Shown piece by piece: positions 1-8,575 of a DNA stretch of 64,000 nucleotides (position 1 is the first letter of the stretch; each line of letters begins with the position of its first letter). The stretch covers positions 86,344 through 150,343 of the forward strand of contig NZ_KK211295.1 of the NCBI RefSeq assembly GCF_000621505.1, written 5' to 3'. The notes under the pieces are model-generated. The model did no database searches. It was not told where the DNA came from and saw only the letters and a program-made list of their open reading frames with translations. The position numbers and the translations under genes were made by a program. Source of the stretch: Ruminiclostridium cellobioparum DSM 1351 = ATCC 15832. GTDB lineage: Bacteria > Bacillota > Clostridia > Acetivibrionales > DSM-1351.

Positions 1-297
1 CCTCCATGAGCCGCATAGCGGCCACAAAATGTAATGAAAACTTATATCCTTTATCGCAATGTGGCGAATAAAGGAGGTTAATTGGCCATGTGCGCTTTCA
101 AAGTATTGCTAAAATACTTTGAATATTTCGCACGGCCATAAGTTCACAGGTTAGTTTTGGAAGACGAACGCAAGTGAAGTCTTTCAAGCTAACCCTCCAA
201 TCCACATGTCAGACGTGCTGCCGGCTCCAACCACCACATCCGCGCACGCATCAAATACATTAGTTTATGCCTCGGCACACTTGTCACTTTAAAAGTG
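1..297. other. Non-coding region after the ech operon, with two inverted repeats
   Basis: No convincing gene is visible downstream of the hydrogenase large subunit. Two imperfect inverted repeats are present: 84-137 (GGCC ends, inner arms built on TTCAAAGTATT and AATACTTTGAA) and 149-194 (GGTTAG paired with CTAACC). Neither has a clear U-tract on the minus strand, so they may be structured RNA, a decayed repeat or weak terminators. An echF ferredoxin gene, normally next in line, is not here. Confidence 0.5.
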
Positions 298-1377
298 TTA
301 TCTTTCTGTACAGGATATACATGGGTCAATTGTCAGTATAAGCAGCGGCACATCAGCCAGCTGGCTGCCGGGAAGCATTTTTATAAGTGAAGGTATATTT
401 TGAAAAGTAGGAGTTCTGAGCCTCAATCTCTCAAGATTCTTGGTCCCGTTTGCCCTCAAATAGTACAACACTTCGCCTCTTGGCTGTTCAACCCTGGATA
501 TGACCTCTCCTTTGGGAGGATTACCCTTGAAAGGAGCAACATGTTCACCATCGGGTATCTTGGCTATAGCCTGCTTAATAAGATCTATTGACTGGTATAC
601 TTCATGCAGCCTCACGTATGTTCTGGCATAGTTATCACCGTCGGAATGTGTTACAGGTTCGAAATCCAGCTGGCCATAAGCTGAATAGCCTGTGGTTCTT
701 AAATCCATGGGTATTCCTGCCGCTCTCGCCATTGGCCCCACTGCACATAATTCAATGGCATCGGCCTTGGACAGGATTCCTCTTCCCACCAGTCTGTGTT
801 TGACAGTGTAGTTGTTCAGGAACACAGCTTCAACCTGCTGTATATCGTGCTTTATCTCATCAACTGTCACATTGATTTTTACCATTTGTTCCTTGGTAAG
901 GTCACGTCTTGTACCGCCAATTGTATTAGCTGATATAACAACTCTTGCACCGGCGGTTTCTTCCATGATATCCATTACCTTTTCCCTGTCTCTCCATACC
1001 TGCATGAAAAGACTTTCGAAACCAAAGGCATCGGCCAGGAGTCCCAGCCACAAAAGGTGACTGTGCATTCTGTGGAGCTCTGCCCATATAACCCTCAGGA
1101 ACTTTGCCCTGTCGGGGACCTCAATGTTCATCAGCTCTTCAATGCCCTGACAATATGCCATTGCATGCATGACACTGCATATTCCACAGACTCTTTCAAC
1201 CACAAATACATTTTGTGTAAATTCCTTGGTTTCGGTGAGTTTTTCAAGACCTCTATGCACATATCCAATGGCAGGTATTGCATCTACTATATTTTCATCT
1301 TCCATAACCAGCTTGATATGAAGGGGTTCCGGAAGCACAGGGTGCTGCGGTCCAAAAGGTATTACCGTCGAACTCAT
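298..1377 (-). CDS. echE: Energy-converting [NiFe] hydrogenase large subunit (EchE-like)
   Basis: This is the catalytic subunit of a group 4 membrane-bound [NiFe] hydrogenase, homologous to the 49-kDa (NuoD) subunit of complex I. It reduces protons with electrons from ferredoxin on the cytoplasmic face. Both nickel-ligand motifs are visible: RVCGIC (C64, C67) near the N-terminus and DPCISCTER at the C-terminus (C353, C356). The stop codon follows that motif directly. There is thus no C-terminal extension for a maturation protease, as is known for EchE and CooH. The ATG overlaps the stop of the preceding echD-like gene by one base, indicating translational coupling. The length, 359 aa, is typical for EchE. 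Confidence 0.93.
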   Translation of the reverse strand: MSSTVIPFGPQHPVLPEPLHIKLVMEDENIVDAIPAIGYVHRGLEKLTETKEFTQNVFVVERVCGICSVMHAMAYCQGIEELMNIEVPDRAKFLRVIWAELHRMHSHLLWLGLLADAFGFESLFMQVWRDREKVMDIMEETAGARVVISANTIGGTRRDLTKEQMVKINVTVDEIKHDIQQVEAVFLNNYTVKHRLVGRGILSKADAIELCAVGPMARAAGIPMDLRTTGYSAYGQLDFEPVTHSDGDNYARTYVRLHEVYQSIDLIKQAIAKIPDGEHVAPFKGNPPKGEVISRVEQPRGEVLYYLRANGTKNLERLRLRTPTFQNIPSLIKMLPGSQLADVPLLILTIDPCISCTER

Positions 1378-1757
1378 TATTGTTTACCCCCTCTTTGCTC
1401 GATAGTTATTTGCTGCCTCAAGAATGGTGATCCCAATTCTTCTTCGGATAAGAGCATATGTCCGCCATAATCAATTACTATGCCGGTTATGTTCAATCCG
1501 AACAGTTCCTTCATTTCATTTTCAACCAGCACTGCACTGAAAATTACTTTTGAAATACTGGGGACTTCTTCACCTTTTTTAACAGTGACCTTGAAATTTT
1601 TCATTCCGTAGTCCCTGTCAAAATGATAAATAACATCTATAGTGTCATCACCATTATCTGCACATGATGCAGTAACAAATCTGTAGCCCTCTACCTTGGC
1701 TTTGGTTATTTCACCAAGTAACTGGTCACTCGTAATTTCCACTAAATTTTCAATCAT
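1377..1757 (-). CDS. echD: Ech hydrogenase NuoC-like subunit (EchD-like)
   Basis: A 126-aa relative of the 30-kDa (NuoC) subunit of complex I. It is a structural subunit of the soluble arm that packs against the large subunit. The best marker is ENEMKELFGL at residues 79-88, which matches the E-x-E-x-x-D/E-L-F-G signature of the family. An AGGAGG site precedes the ATG. It sits between the small and large subunit genes, as in other ech operons, and overlaps the large subunit gene by one base. The short length fits EchD rather than full NuoC. Confidence 0.85.
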   Translation of the reverse strand: MIENLVEITSDQLLGEITKAKVEGYRFVTASCADNGDDTIDVIYHFDRDYGMKNFKVTVKKGEEVPSISKVIFSAVLVENEMKELFGLNITGIVIDYGGHMLLSEEELGSPFLRQQITIEQRGGKQ

Positions 1758-1856
1758 ATTCTACTAACCTCCTGAGTCCTTTCAGGCTTTGAGCCTCAAA
1801 AGGGACTAATATGAAGTAACAATCCCGGAATAGCCCGAATGCTATCATGACCGCTA

Positions 1857-2306
1857 CTATTTGCCTTCGTCCTTCATTGCATCTGCCTTTTCATCCAATT
1901 TGCCTATACCCTGGACTATACCGTCAATAATAGCTTCAGGTCTTGCGCAGCAGCCCGGAACGAATACGTCTACAGGAATAACATTTTCAATTCCGCCCAT
2001 TACATTGTAGCATTCCCTGAAAATTCCTCCCGTACAGGCACAGGCGCCGATTGCAACTACTACCTTTGGATCGGGCATTTGATTGTATATATTTTTTAAT
2101 ACATGTGCATTTCTTTTATTTGCAGAACCGGTAACAAGCAAAATATCTGCATGCTTGGGATTGCCTACATTTATTATTCCCAATCTTTCAGCATCATACA
2201 AAGGTGTGAGACAGGCCAAAACCTCAATATCACAGCCATTGCAGCTTGTACAGTCATAATGTATTACCCAGGGTGATTTTTTCCTTGACTTGCTTATTAT
2301 ACCCAT
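1857..2306 (-). CDS. echC: Ech hydrogenase small subunit, [4Fe-4S] protein (EchC-like)
   Basis: The electron-transfer small subunit (NuoB-like) that carries the proximal [4Fe-4S] cluster next to the NiFe site. Visible cluster motifs are CNGCDIE near the N-terminus, GACACTGG in the middle and PGCCARPEA near the end. The frame is open to a GTG nine bases upstream, but an AAAGGTG site lies about six bases before the ATG at 2306, so I start there (149 aa). It lies 97 bases downstream of echB and 99 bases upstream of echD within one same-strand operon. Confidence 0.9.
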   Translation of the reverse strand: MGIISKSRKKSPWVIHYDCTSCNGCDIEVLACLTPLYDAERLGIINVGNPKHADILLVTGSANKRNAHVLKNIYNQMPDPKVVVAIGACACTGGIFRECYNVMGGIENVIPVDVFVPGCCARPEAIIDGIVQGIGKLDEKADAMKDEGK

Positions 2307-2403
2307 ACAATTCACCTTTCTTACAATTAGTTAGCCATTCTTTTCTCGAAAACAGCACTGACAATTACTGGCTCATTTGCAGCATTTTATTGTCGAATCC
2401 ACT

Positions 2404-3258
2404 CTAGATCAGGTACATCCAGACTATATTAACAAGCGCCGCGCCGATTCCGGCTACCCAGGTTACTTTTACCATCCACTGCCAGGTAACTCTTGCGCTC
2501 ACATTATCTATAACTATTTCACAGAAGTAACTTGCTAATGCTATTAATATACCTACCCATATAGGTTGAGCAAAAAACAAAGTAATTAATCCCAATAAAA
2601 GTACAAGATCAAACCAGTGTGTCAGCTCGATCAAAGCCAGCTGCGTTCCGGAAAACTCGGTGGTAAGACCCTTTATAAGTTCCTGGTGTCCATGGTGTGA
2701 AGTTGAAAAGTCAAAAGGTGACTTTCTCAGCTTGATGGTCAGGACATACAGGAAGGCAAGAAACACCAGCGGCAGGCTGAACAGCAAAGGCTCCCCATGG
2801 TTGAATATTTCTGAAATCATAAAGCTGCCTGTTGCCTTGTAAACACCGACAACCATTAAAAGCAGTACAGGCTCGTAAGCCATCATCTGCATTATTTCTC
2901 TCTGTGCACCGATCTTACTGTAAGGTGAACGGACACTCATGGCTCCCATTATCAATGAAACAGCAGAGAATGCCAGGATAAACATCAGCATCAGCAAGTC
3001 CTGTTTCAAAACAAGCATTATCAACGCACCTACAGCAAAGAACAAATGTCCCATTACATAAACCATTTGAGTCTGGTTTACAGCTATACCCTGCTTGCCC
3101 AGCAGCTTGAAGAAATCATAAAAGGGCTGCAGCAGCGGAGGACCAAATCTATTCTGCATTCTTGCGGTTATTTTTCTGTCTATACCGGTTAATAAACCAC
3201 CAACTATTGGAGCGGCTATTATGGCAATAACAGCAATAATTAAATTGTTTATGCTCAT
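2404..3258 (-). CDS. echB: Ech hydrogenase membrane subunit, NuoH-like (EchB-like)
   Basis: An integral membrane subunit of 284 aa related to NuoH. It links the soluble hydrogenase arm to the ion-translocating membrane arm. About eight hydrophobic segments are visible. Family features include an early GPPLLQPFYDFFKLLGKQ stretch and a charged loop with PFDFSTSHHGHQELIKG followed by TEFSG. Its ATG overlaps the echA stop in an ATGA arrangement, so the two membrane subunits are translationally coupled. Confidence 0.9.
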   Translation of the reverse strand: MSINNLIIAVIAIIAAPIVGGLLTGIDRKITARMQNRFGPPLLQPFYDFFKLLGKQGIAVNQTQMVYVMGHLFFAVGALIMLVLKQDLLMLMFILAFSAVSLIMGAMSVRSPYSKIGAQREIMQMMAYEPVLLLMVVGVYKATGSFMISEIFNHGEPLLFSLPLVFLAFLYVLTIKLRKSPFDFSTSHHGHQELIKGLTTEFSGTQLALIELTHWFDLVLLLGLITLFFAQPIWVGILIALASYFCEIVIDNVSARVTWQWMVKVTWVAGIGAALVNIVWMYLI

Positions 3259-5240
3259 AATCCAATCACCACCCCTAACATTATAATAATTACAGCACCT
3301 GCAACGGCATTAACCCAGAAGGTCAGCTTGTTTTCACCAAATACGGACTGCATGTAATAGTTTCTAACCACAACCGTTTCAACCTTGTCTCCAGGGCTGA
3401 TGAATTCCAAACCTCTTAAATCCTCGTCAGCATTTGAACCGCATAAATACGGAGGCTTTAATCTGCTGGGCTTGATTCTGTTTGAAATTATCGGTATTGC
3501 AACCATAAGGATCAGAATCACAGCAAAGAACATAATGGAAGCAAATCCGCCGTAAACTGCGGCATCCACTTTATGGAGCCAGATTCCCAGACCTGTTCCC
3601 GCAAGTTCTTCCCTGTCGGCCATCTTAAACGCCAGGATCTGCGGCTTGACAAAATTATTGTACAATGGAGCAATGCCTATGCTTGCCGCCATAACAAACG
3701 CAATCAAGGCTGAAAGTGCGGCCTTCATTGAAAAGGACAGCTTTTCAATATGGAACTTCGGCTTGTAGGACATGGTCAAAATGATACCTATCCACTTAGC
3801 CCAGAAAACAACCGTCAGAGCACTTCCAAGTATGATAAACAGAAGTACCAGCGGCTGGTGAACAGCAGTTTCTATAGCCATCCATTTTGTAATAAGCACA
3901 CCGAAAGGCGGCAGCAACATTGAAATCTGCCCTATAACGGTTATTACGGTTGTAAACGGCATTCTCTTGAACAATCCCTGCATATCTTCGATATCACGGC
4001 TTCCAATACCCAATTCAATAGTACCGACGCAAAGGAACAGCAGTCCTTTTGAAACAGCGTGGAATATCATAAGAAGTATTGCCGCAACAAGAGATATTCT
4101 TGTTCCGATACCGGCACAGCAAATGATCAAACCGAGGTTTGCGATTGTCGAGTACGCAAGCACCTTCTTGGCGTTGCTCTGACTTATTGCTATAGCCGAC
4201 GCTGCCACGAAAGTAAAGCCTCCCACTATTGCAACCAGCTGTCCGAGTATTGTTCCTGCAAATGCGGGTGAAATTCTTACCACCAGATACACACCGGCCT
4301 TAACCATTGTACTGGAGTGCAGCAGTGCCGATACAGGAGTAGGTGCAACCATGGCTCCCAGCAGCCAGCTCTGGAACGGAAACTGTGCCGACTTTGTAAA
4401 ACCTGCTATACACAGCAGAGCAAGCGCAATCGGAAGAGTTCCTGCAAGGGCCCCCTCCATTCCTGATGCCGAGATTTCCTGTATGGAAAGTGTATTGAGG
4501 CTGGAATTCATAATAACTATTGCAATAATGAATGCCACACCCCCAATCGAGTTGATCCACAAAGCTCTTAAACCGTTCTTAACGGCTATTTCTGTTCCGT
4601 CATGTGATATCAACAGGAATGAGCAAAGCGTTGTTATCTCCCAGAAGAAGTACATCCAGGATAAGTTGTCGGTCATTACCAATGCGTTCATGGCACTTAA
4701 GAAAATGAACAGTATCATGAAAAATCTTGGCTGCCTTGATACCTTCAAGTGCAGGTGATGCTCATGTTCTTTCATATAGCCTATGGCAAATACGGTAATA
4801 ATCGGTCCGATGATTGATACCAGCATTATCATTATTAATGACAGGTAATCAATTACAAATGCCGCTTCAGGTTCATTAACCTTTCCGAAAACTCCAAATA
4901 TTTCAAATAATGCCCAAGGTATAAATTGTAATACTGATAAAATAAATACTATTGCCTTTTTATGCTTTAATCCGATGTACGCTATATAGCAGAAGAGCAA
5001 CAGGTCAAAGCCCTTGATCACCCAACTGACTAATTCAAGTACACTGTGCTCCATCTGGAATACAAGTTTCCCATCAGGAGATTCTACCATAAGTGCAATA
5101 AATCCGCCTGCTACTGCAAAGAGTAATAATGTCGAAATGCTTACTATTGCAATGCGCAACTTCTGATTTCTAATTATAAAGCATAACACAGCACTCAGTG
5201 CAGGCAGCAGAATAGCTGCCAGTAATAAATACCAATCCAC
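3255..5240 (-). CDS. echA: Ech hydrogenase proton-pumping membrane subunit, NuoL-like (EchA-like)
   Basis: The large antiporter-like (NuoL/Mrp) subunit that couples hydrogen evolution to proton or sodium translocation. It is a polytopic protein with roughly 16 hydrophobic segments. The typical antiporter core is visible around FPFQSWLLGAMVAPTPVSAL and LLHSSTMVKAGVYLV, and a conserved glutamate lies in MYFFWEITTL. The frame extends to a TTG at 5258, but AAAGGAG lies eight bases before the GTG at 5240, so translation most likely starts there with MDWYLLLAA (661 aa). It is the first gene of the operon. Confidence 0.9.
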   Translation of the reverse strand: MDWYLLLAAILLPALSAVLCFIIRNQKLRIAIVSISTLLLFAVAGGFIALMVESPDGKLVFQMEHSVLELVSWVIKGFDLLLFCYIAYIGLKHKKAIVFILSVLQFIPWALFEIFGVFGKVNEPEAAFVIDYLSLIMIMLVSIIGPIITVFAIGYMKEHEHHLHLKVSRQPRFFMILFIFLSAMNALVMTDNLSWMYFFWEITTLCSFLLISHDGTEIAVKNGLRALWINSIGGVAFIIAIVIMNSSLNTLSIQEISASGMEGALAGTLPIALALLCIAGFTKSAQFPFQSWLLGAMVAPTPVSALLHSSTMVKAGVYLVVRISPAFAGTILGQLVAIVGGFTFVAASAIAISQSNAKKVLAYSTIANLGLIICCAGIGTRISLVAAILLMIFHAVSKGLLFLCVGTIELGIGSRDIEDMQGLFKRMPFTTVITVIGQISMLLPPFGVLITKWMAIETAVHQPLVLLFIILGSALTVVFWAKWIGIILTMSYKPKFHIEKLSFSMKAALSALIAFVMAASIGIAPLYNNFVKPQILAFKMADREELAGTGLGIWLHKVDAAVYGGFASIMFFAVILILMVAIPIISNRIKPSRLKPPYLCGSNADEDLRGLEFISPGDKVETVVVRNYYMQSVFGENKLTFWVNAVAGAVIIIMLGVVIGL

Positions 5241-5823
5241 AGCTAATTCTCCTTTCAAAATGTTATTTAACCCCTTATATTTTTTTAAGAATTGCCACTA
5301 TCCATTTAATAAATAATGAAAATTCATAAAAGCCCAACGTCATATAATCAGATACGGGAAAATTATAAGTTAAGAATCATTCCCTAATAAATGATAATGA
5401 GAAACCGACATTAAGTCAAACTCTTTTAATCTAGAATAAAATAGTGAATTATGACTTTAATCTGCCATACTCTCACAATGTCTTCCGTTTATCATTTTAC
5501 AATATATTTTAGTAAATTGAAAGCAAAAAGCCTATATTTATAAGGGATTTAAATAAAAAATTTGAATATTGTATACACTTATTACTATATGCTCCCAGAA
5601 TATGAAATGATTACACCATTATTAACAGTTATGGCTTTTTTAATGTGAACAGCTGTATAATACAGGTATAAAAGTAATATTTCTGCTGCCTCATTTGGCT
5701 AATATATGAAGTATATTACTGTAAATTTTGGTTATATTGGCTGACACTCAACGGCATGATTTTGTAATATAATAGTAATAACAGTTTTCAGAGGATGAAC
5801 TACTTTTATTAATTGGAGGTACT
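5241..5823. other. Divergent intergenic region between echA and the AI-2E family gene
   Basis: A 583-base AT-rich region between two divergent genes, so it must hold promoters for both. The AAAGGAG site for echA lies at its left end. No open frame, tRNA or recognisable riboswitch was seen. A plausible promoter for the plus-strand gene lies at 5741-5770. A second -10-like TATAAT occurs near 5655. I could not pick an ech promoter with confidence. Confidence 0.6.
5741..5770 (+). promoter_or_regulatory. Possible sigma-A promoter for the AI-2E family gene
   Basis: CTGACA (5741-5746) and TAATAT (5765-5770) are separated by 18 bases, about 50 bases before the ATG at 5824. Both hexamers differ from consensus, so this is only a candidate. 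Confidence 0.35.
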
Positions 5824-6885
5824 ATGGATTTTTGGGACAAATACAAGGGTACGGTTAAGAAAATAATTTTAATAGTATTAATTTTCGCTTCCATATATGT
5901 TTCAATCAAATATTTATTGCCTTTTTTTGCACCTTTCGTAATTGCACTTATCGTTTCCTACATAAATGAGCCTGTAATCCGGCTTTTGCAAAAAATTAAA
6001 ATTTCCAGGAAAGTCGCAGCCTGTATTTCCCTGCTGTTTACAATGTCAGTGCTGGCTTTTGTAATCACCCTCGGGGTTATTAAAGTCTATAATGAGCTGA
6101 TAGCTCTACAGGATAATATTAACTCCTATTCTGTGGACATATCTGACAAATTGAACAAGCTGCTGTTTAAGTTTACCAACTTTTATAATGCCCTCCCGGT
6201 TGAAGTAACGGGCACCGTCACCACAAACCTCTCATCCGTAACTACAAAAATCACTGATTTTATAACAGCCATTATACAAACAGCCATCAGCACAGTATCC
6301 TCCATCCCGAAATTAACAGTGTTTGCCATAGTCACCATACTGGCAACCTATTTCATCAGCAGTGACCGGAAGGCCATATCCTCTTTCTTTTACAGGCAGC
6401 TGCCATTCTCCTGGAGAAAGCGTATGACGGGGATTAAAAAGGATACCATCAAAGCCTTGCTGGGATACTTCAGGGCAATTTTGATACTCATGGGGTTTAC
6501 CTTTGTGGAAGTAAGTGTGGGTTTGTTTATACTGGATGTGAAATATGCCTTTTTACTGGCTTTAATAGTGGCATTATCCGATGCCATTCCAATTGTCGGA
6601 ACAGGAGTGGTCATGCTCCCCTGGATACTGTGGAACGTATTCACCGGCAATATGCCCCTGGCTTTCGGTCTGGCAATAATATATATCCTTGGAATACTGA
6701 TAAGGCAGATCATGGAACCAAAGATAGTAGGGAGTCAGATAGGCCTTCACCCGCTGGTAACACTGTTCGCCATGTATATAGGTCTGCAGTTTTTCAGCAT
6801 TCTCGGCATGTTTATCGGGCCCATCAGTATGATCATAGTAAAAAACCTGCAGGACGCAGGCGCTTTGAAGCTGTGGAACGACTAG
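5824..6885 (+). CDS. AI-2E family membrane protein (YtvI-like)
   Basis: A 353-aa polytopic membrane protein of the AI-2E transporter superfamily (PF01594). About seven or eight hydrophobic segments are visible. There is a long soluble stretch near residues 90-150, and a conserved C-terminal block around PKIVGSQIGLHPLVTLFAMY, the family signature. In spore formers the closest named type is the sporulation membrane protein YtvI, and the length fits it, but the precise subfamily cannot be fixed by eye. TTGGAGG precedes the ATG. It is a single gene; a palindromic repeat begins only nine bases after its stop, with no separate terminator. Confidence 0.8.
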   Translation: MDFWDKYKGTVKKIILIVLIFASIYVSIKYLLPFFAPFVIALIVSYINEPVIRLLQKIKISRKVAACISLLFTMSVLAFVITLGVIKVYNELIALQDNINSYSVDISDKLNKLLFKFTNFYNALPVEVTGTVTTNLSSVTTKITDFITAIIQTAISTVSSIPKLTVFAIVTILATYFISSDRKAISSFFYRQLPFSWRKRMTGIKKDTIKALLGYFRAILILMGFTFVEVSVGLFILDVKYAFLLALIVALSDAIPIVGTGVVMLPWILWNVFTGNMPLAFGLAIIYILGILIRQIMEPKIVGSQIGLHPLVTLFAMYIGLQFFSILGMFIGPISMIIVKNLQDAGALKLWND

Positions 6886-6894
6886 AAACTCAGG

Positions 6895-7283
6895 GTTGTG
6901 TTTGGAAGGCCGAATATTTAATACGTTATGCCAGTTGGTTAATCAAAGTAAAAGTATGCAGGCTATACCGGTACTCCCATACTAACTTCAAGCAATGGAT
7001 GGCACACAAAGCACTTGCTCGAAATAGTACGGTTCAAAACAAGTATTTTCTTGCCGTCGCAGCAACTCGACCATCCGGGTCTCGCGTGCTGCTCAAAGTG
7101 ACCTCCTGTCACTTTGCCGACTGAAATACTTGTTTTTCACCTACAAATTTCAGCAAGCACTTTTACCATGCCATCCATTGCTTGAAGTTGTACTCGCGTA
7201 CCGGTATTCATAACCCATTTAACTGCAAAGTTGAGAACCTATTTTGCTGGCAAAACGAGCTAATTTAATCCTTCAGACACAAC
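6895..7283. repeat. Long palindromic (foldback/MITE-like) repeat, copy A
   Basis: A non-coding, imperfect inverted repeat of about 390 bases. The outer arms are GTTGTGTTTGGAAGG and CCTTCAGACACAAC. Next come ATACCGGTAC (6965-6974) and GTACCGGTAT (7198-7207), then a perfect 20-base arm pair starting ACTTCAAGCAATGG and ending CCATTGCTTGAAGT. Arms built on AACAAGTATTT lie further in. The centre is GC-richer and contains a hairpin AAAGTGACCTCCTGTCACTTT. A close copy occurs at 43439-43767 with the centre nearly identical. No transposase is encoded, so it resembles a non-autonomous foldback element or a structured-RNA repeat. Confidence 0.85.
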
Positions 7284-7361
7284 AGTATCGTTTCTGCACT
7301 AAATTGTAAGGATTGTGCTGCGAGAAGCACTTATCTTACTTGTACTACTCCTGAACATTCC
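7284..7361. other. Short non-coding stretch between the repeat and the sigma factor remnant
   Basis: No gene, hairpin or promoter could be supported here. It lies where the rest of the broken sigma factor gene would have been, but I could not recognise further coding traces. Confidence 0.4.
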
Positions 7362-7569
7362 TTAAACATACAGAAGCCAGCCGTGAAAAGCCTCCGGATT
7401 TCTCAATGATGGTGATGAGTGAAGTATCTCATACACTATATCCTGGGATAAATCTTCGGCATCTTCACTGTTCATTGTCCGCTTTAAGGCAAAAGCGAAT
7501 ATTTTATCGGATATAATTTTGCAAAATGCTGTTTACCAGCTCTTTTGAATATTCCTTCTGATGGTACAC
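7362..7569 (-). pseudogene. Remnant of an ECF-type RNA polymerase sigma factor gene
   Basis: An AAGGAGG site (7577-7583) sits seven bases before a GTG at 7569 that opens a frame reading VYHQKEYSKELVNSILQNYI and then hits a stop at 7504-7506. In another frame the text continues directly with SDKIFAFALKRTMNSEDAED followed by LSQDIVYEIL and NPEAFHGWLLYV, ending at TAA (7362-7364). That is the sigma-70 region 2 pattern (AFALKRT, then a D-A-E-D-L-x-Q-D core). The gene therefore carries a frameshift near 7505 and is cut off after region 2.1-2.3, with region 4 absent. It is most likely dead. Confidence 0.7.
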
Positions 7570-7650
7570 CGGTATACCTCCTTGAGATCTCATATATATA
7601 GTAACAAAAATGGCTATCCGGTTAATAATAAAATTTTAAAAAATGATATA

Positions 7651-7682
7651 AAAAAATAGGAGACTTTGTCTCCTATTTTTTT
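7651..7682 (-). terminator. Intrinsic terminator overlapping the end of prmC
   Basis: A perfect stem (AATAGGAGAC / GTCTCCTATT) with a three-base loop is flanked by A6 and T7, giving a strong U-tract on the minus strand. The stem includes the prmC stop codon, so terminator and coding end overlap. The flanking A-run also makes it potentially bidirectional. Confidence 0.88.
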
Positions 7683-8575
7683 AACCGTCCCAAAACAACT
7701 CTATCGTTTCCCCCCAGATCCTTCAAGACGGTAACGCTTCCAAAGCTGTTCTCCATGAGCCTGCCGACACTTTCACCCTGGTTATAGCCTATTTCCAGCA
7801 CCAGATAGCCATCCTCATAAAGAAAGCCGGGCGCAGCATAAATTATTTTTCTGTAGAAATCAAGGCCGTCTGCGCCGCCGTCCAGGGCGATGTACGGTTC
7901 GTGATCACGGACCTGCCTTTCAAGGGTTTTTACCGTTCCGGTCTCAATATATGGGGGATTGCTGACTATAATATGGAACTTCTCCCGGCCGTCAACTGCC
8001 TCAAACAGATCTCCGCAATGGAATTCCAGCTGTTTCTCCACTCCGGCCCGCACCGAATTTATCCGGGCTATTTCCAGAGCCTCCTGTGATATATCACATG
8101 CTGCCACCCTGCTGCCTGGACAGTAATGTGCAATGCTCACGGCTATACAGCCCGATCCGGTGCACATGTCCAAAACCCTTGCTCCGTGGGCATGGCAGGC
8201 TTTTCCCCGGCTACATTCATCTGTCAGTCCATTGAACCCGTTCCCGTTTATCAGCTCAATGCATTTTTCCACCAGAATTTCGGTATCCTGCCTCGGAATC
8301 AGCACGGCAGGACTAACCTTAAAGCTCAAGGACATAAACTCGGCCTCACCCAGAAGATACTGCAGCGGCACATTTTCCGACCTCTTGTGGAGGAGGGCCT
8401 CCAATTCCACAAGTTCACCGGTTTCAAGTACCCTGTCACCGTGTGTGTACAGGTAAGTCCTATTGCAATTCAATACATGGCAAAGTATAACCCCGGCTTC
8501 CAAAACCGGGGTTTCTATTCCAGCATTTTTTAAAGTTTCTGCTGCATACTGCAAAAACTGCTTGATAGTTTTCAT
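7673..8575 (-). CDS. prmC: Release factor glutamine methyltransferase PrmC (HemK)
   Basis: It methylates the glutamine of the GGQ motif of peptide chain release factors, using S-adenosylmethionine. The N-terminal helical domain (about residues 1-80) is followed by a Rossmann-fold methyltransferase with the SAM loop DMCTGSGCIAVS (136-147) and the catalytic NPPY tetrad (206-209). An insertion of about 20 residues rich in C, H and G (roughly 110-132) precedes the SAM loop and is longer than usual. It closes a rho-rpmE-DUF1385-prmC block. In many clostridia prfA follows prmC, but here the block ends in a terminator. Confidence 0.93.
   Translation of the reverse strand: MKTIKQFLQYAAETLKNAGIETPVLEAGVILCHVLNCNRTYLYTHGDRVLETGELVELEALLHKRSENVPLQYLLGEAEFMSLSFKVSPAVLIPRQDTEILVEKCIELINGNGFNGLTDECSRGKACHAHGARVLDMCTGSGCIAVSIAHYCPGSRVAACDISQEALEIARINSVRAGVEKQLEFHCGDLFEAVDGREKFHIIVSNPPYIETGTVKTLERQVRDHEPYIALDGGADGLDFYRKIIYAAPGFLYEDGYLVLEIGYNQGESVGRLMENSFGSVTVLKDLGGNDRVVLGRLKK

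Noticed and set aside
4300-4560. Second minus-strand frame inside echA
   Set aside because: Overlaps the antiporter domain in a shifted frame; no start signal and no recognisable motif.
5340-5400. GATAATGAG-like stretch in front of ech resembling a Fur box
   Set aside because: Only a partial match without the repeated hexamers, so regulation by iron cannot be supported.
6630-7124. A 164-codon plus-strand open frame across the end of the AI-2E gene and the repeat
   Set aside because: It overlaps a clear gene in another frame and then the palindromic repeat, with composition unlike real proteins.
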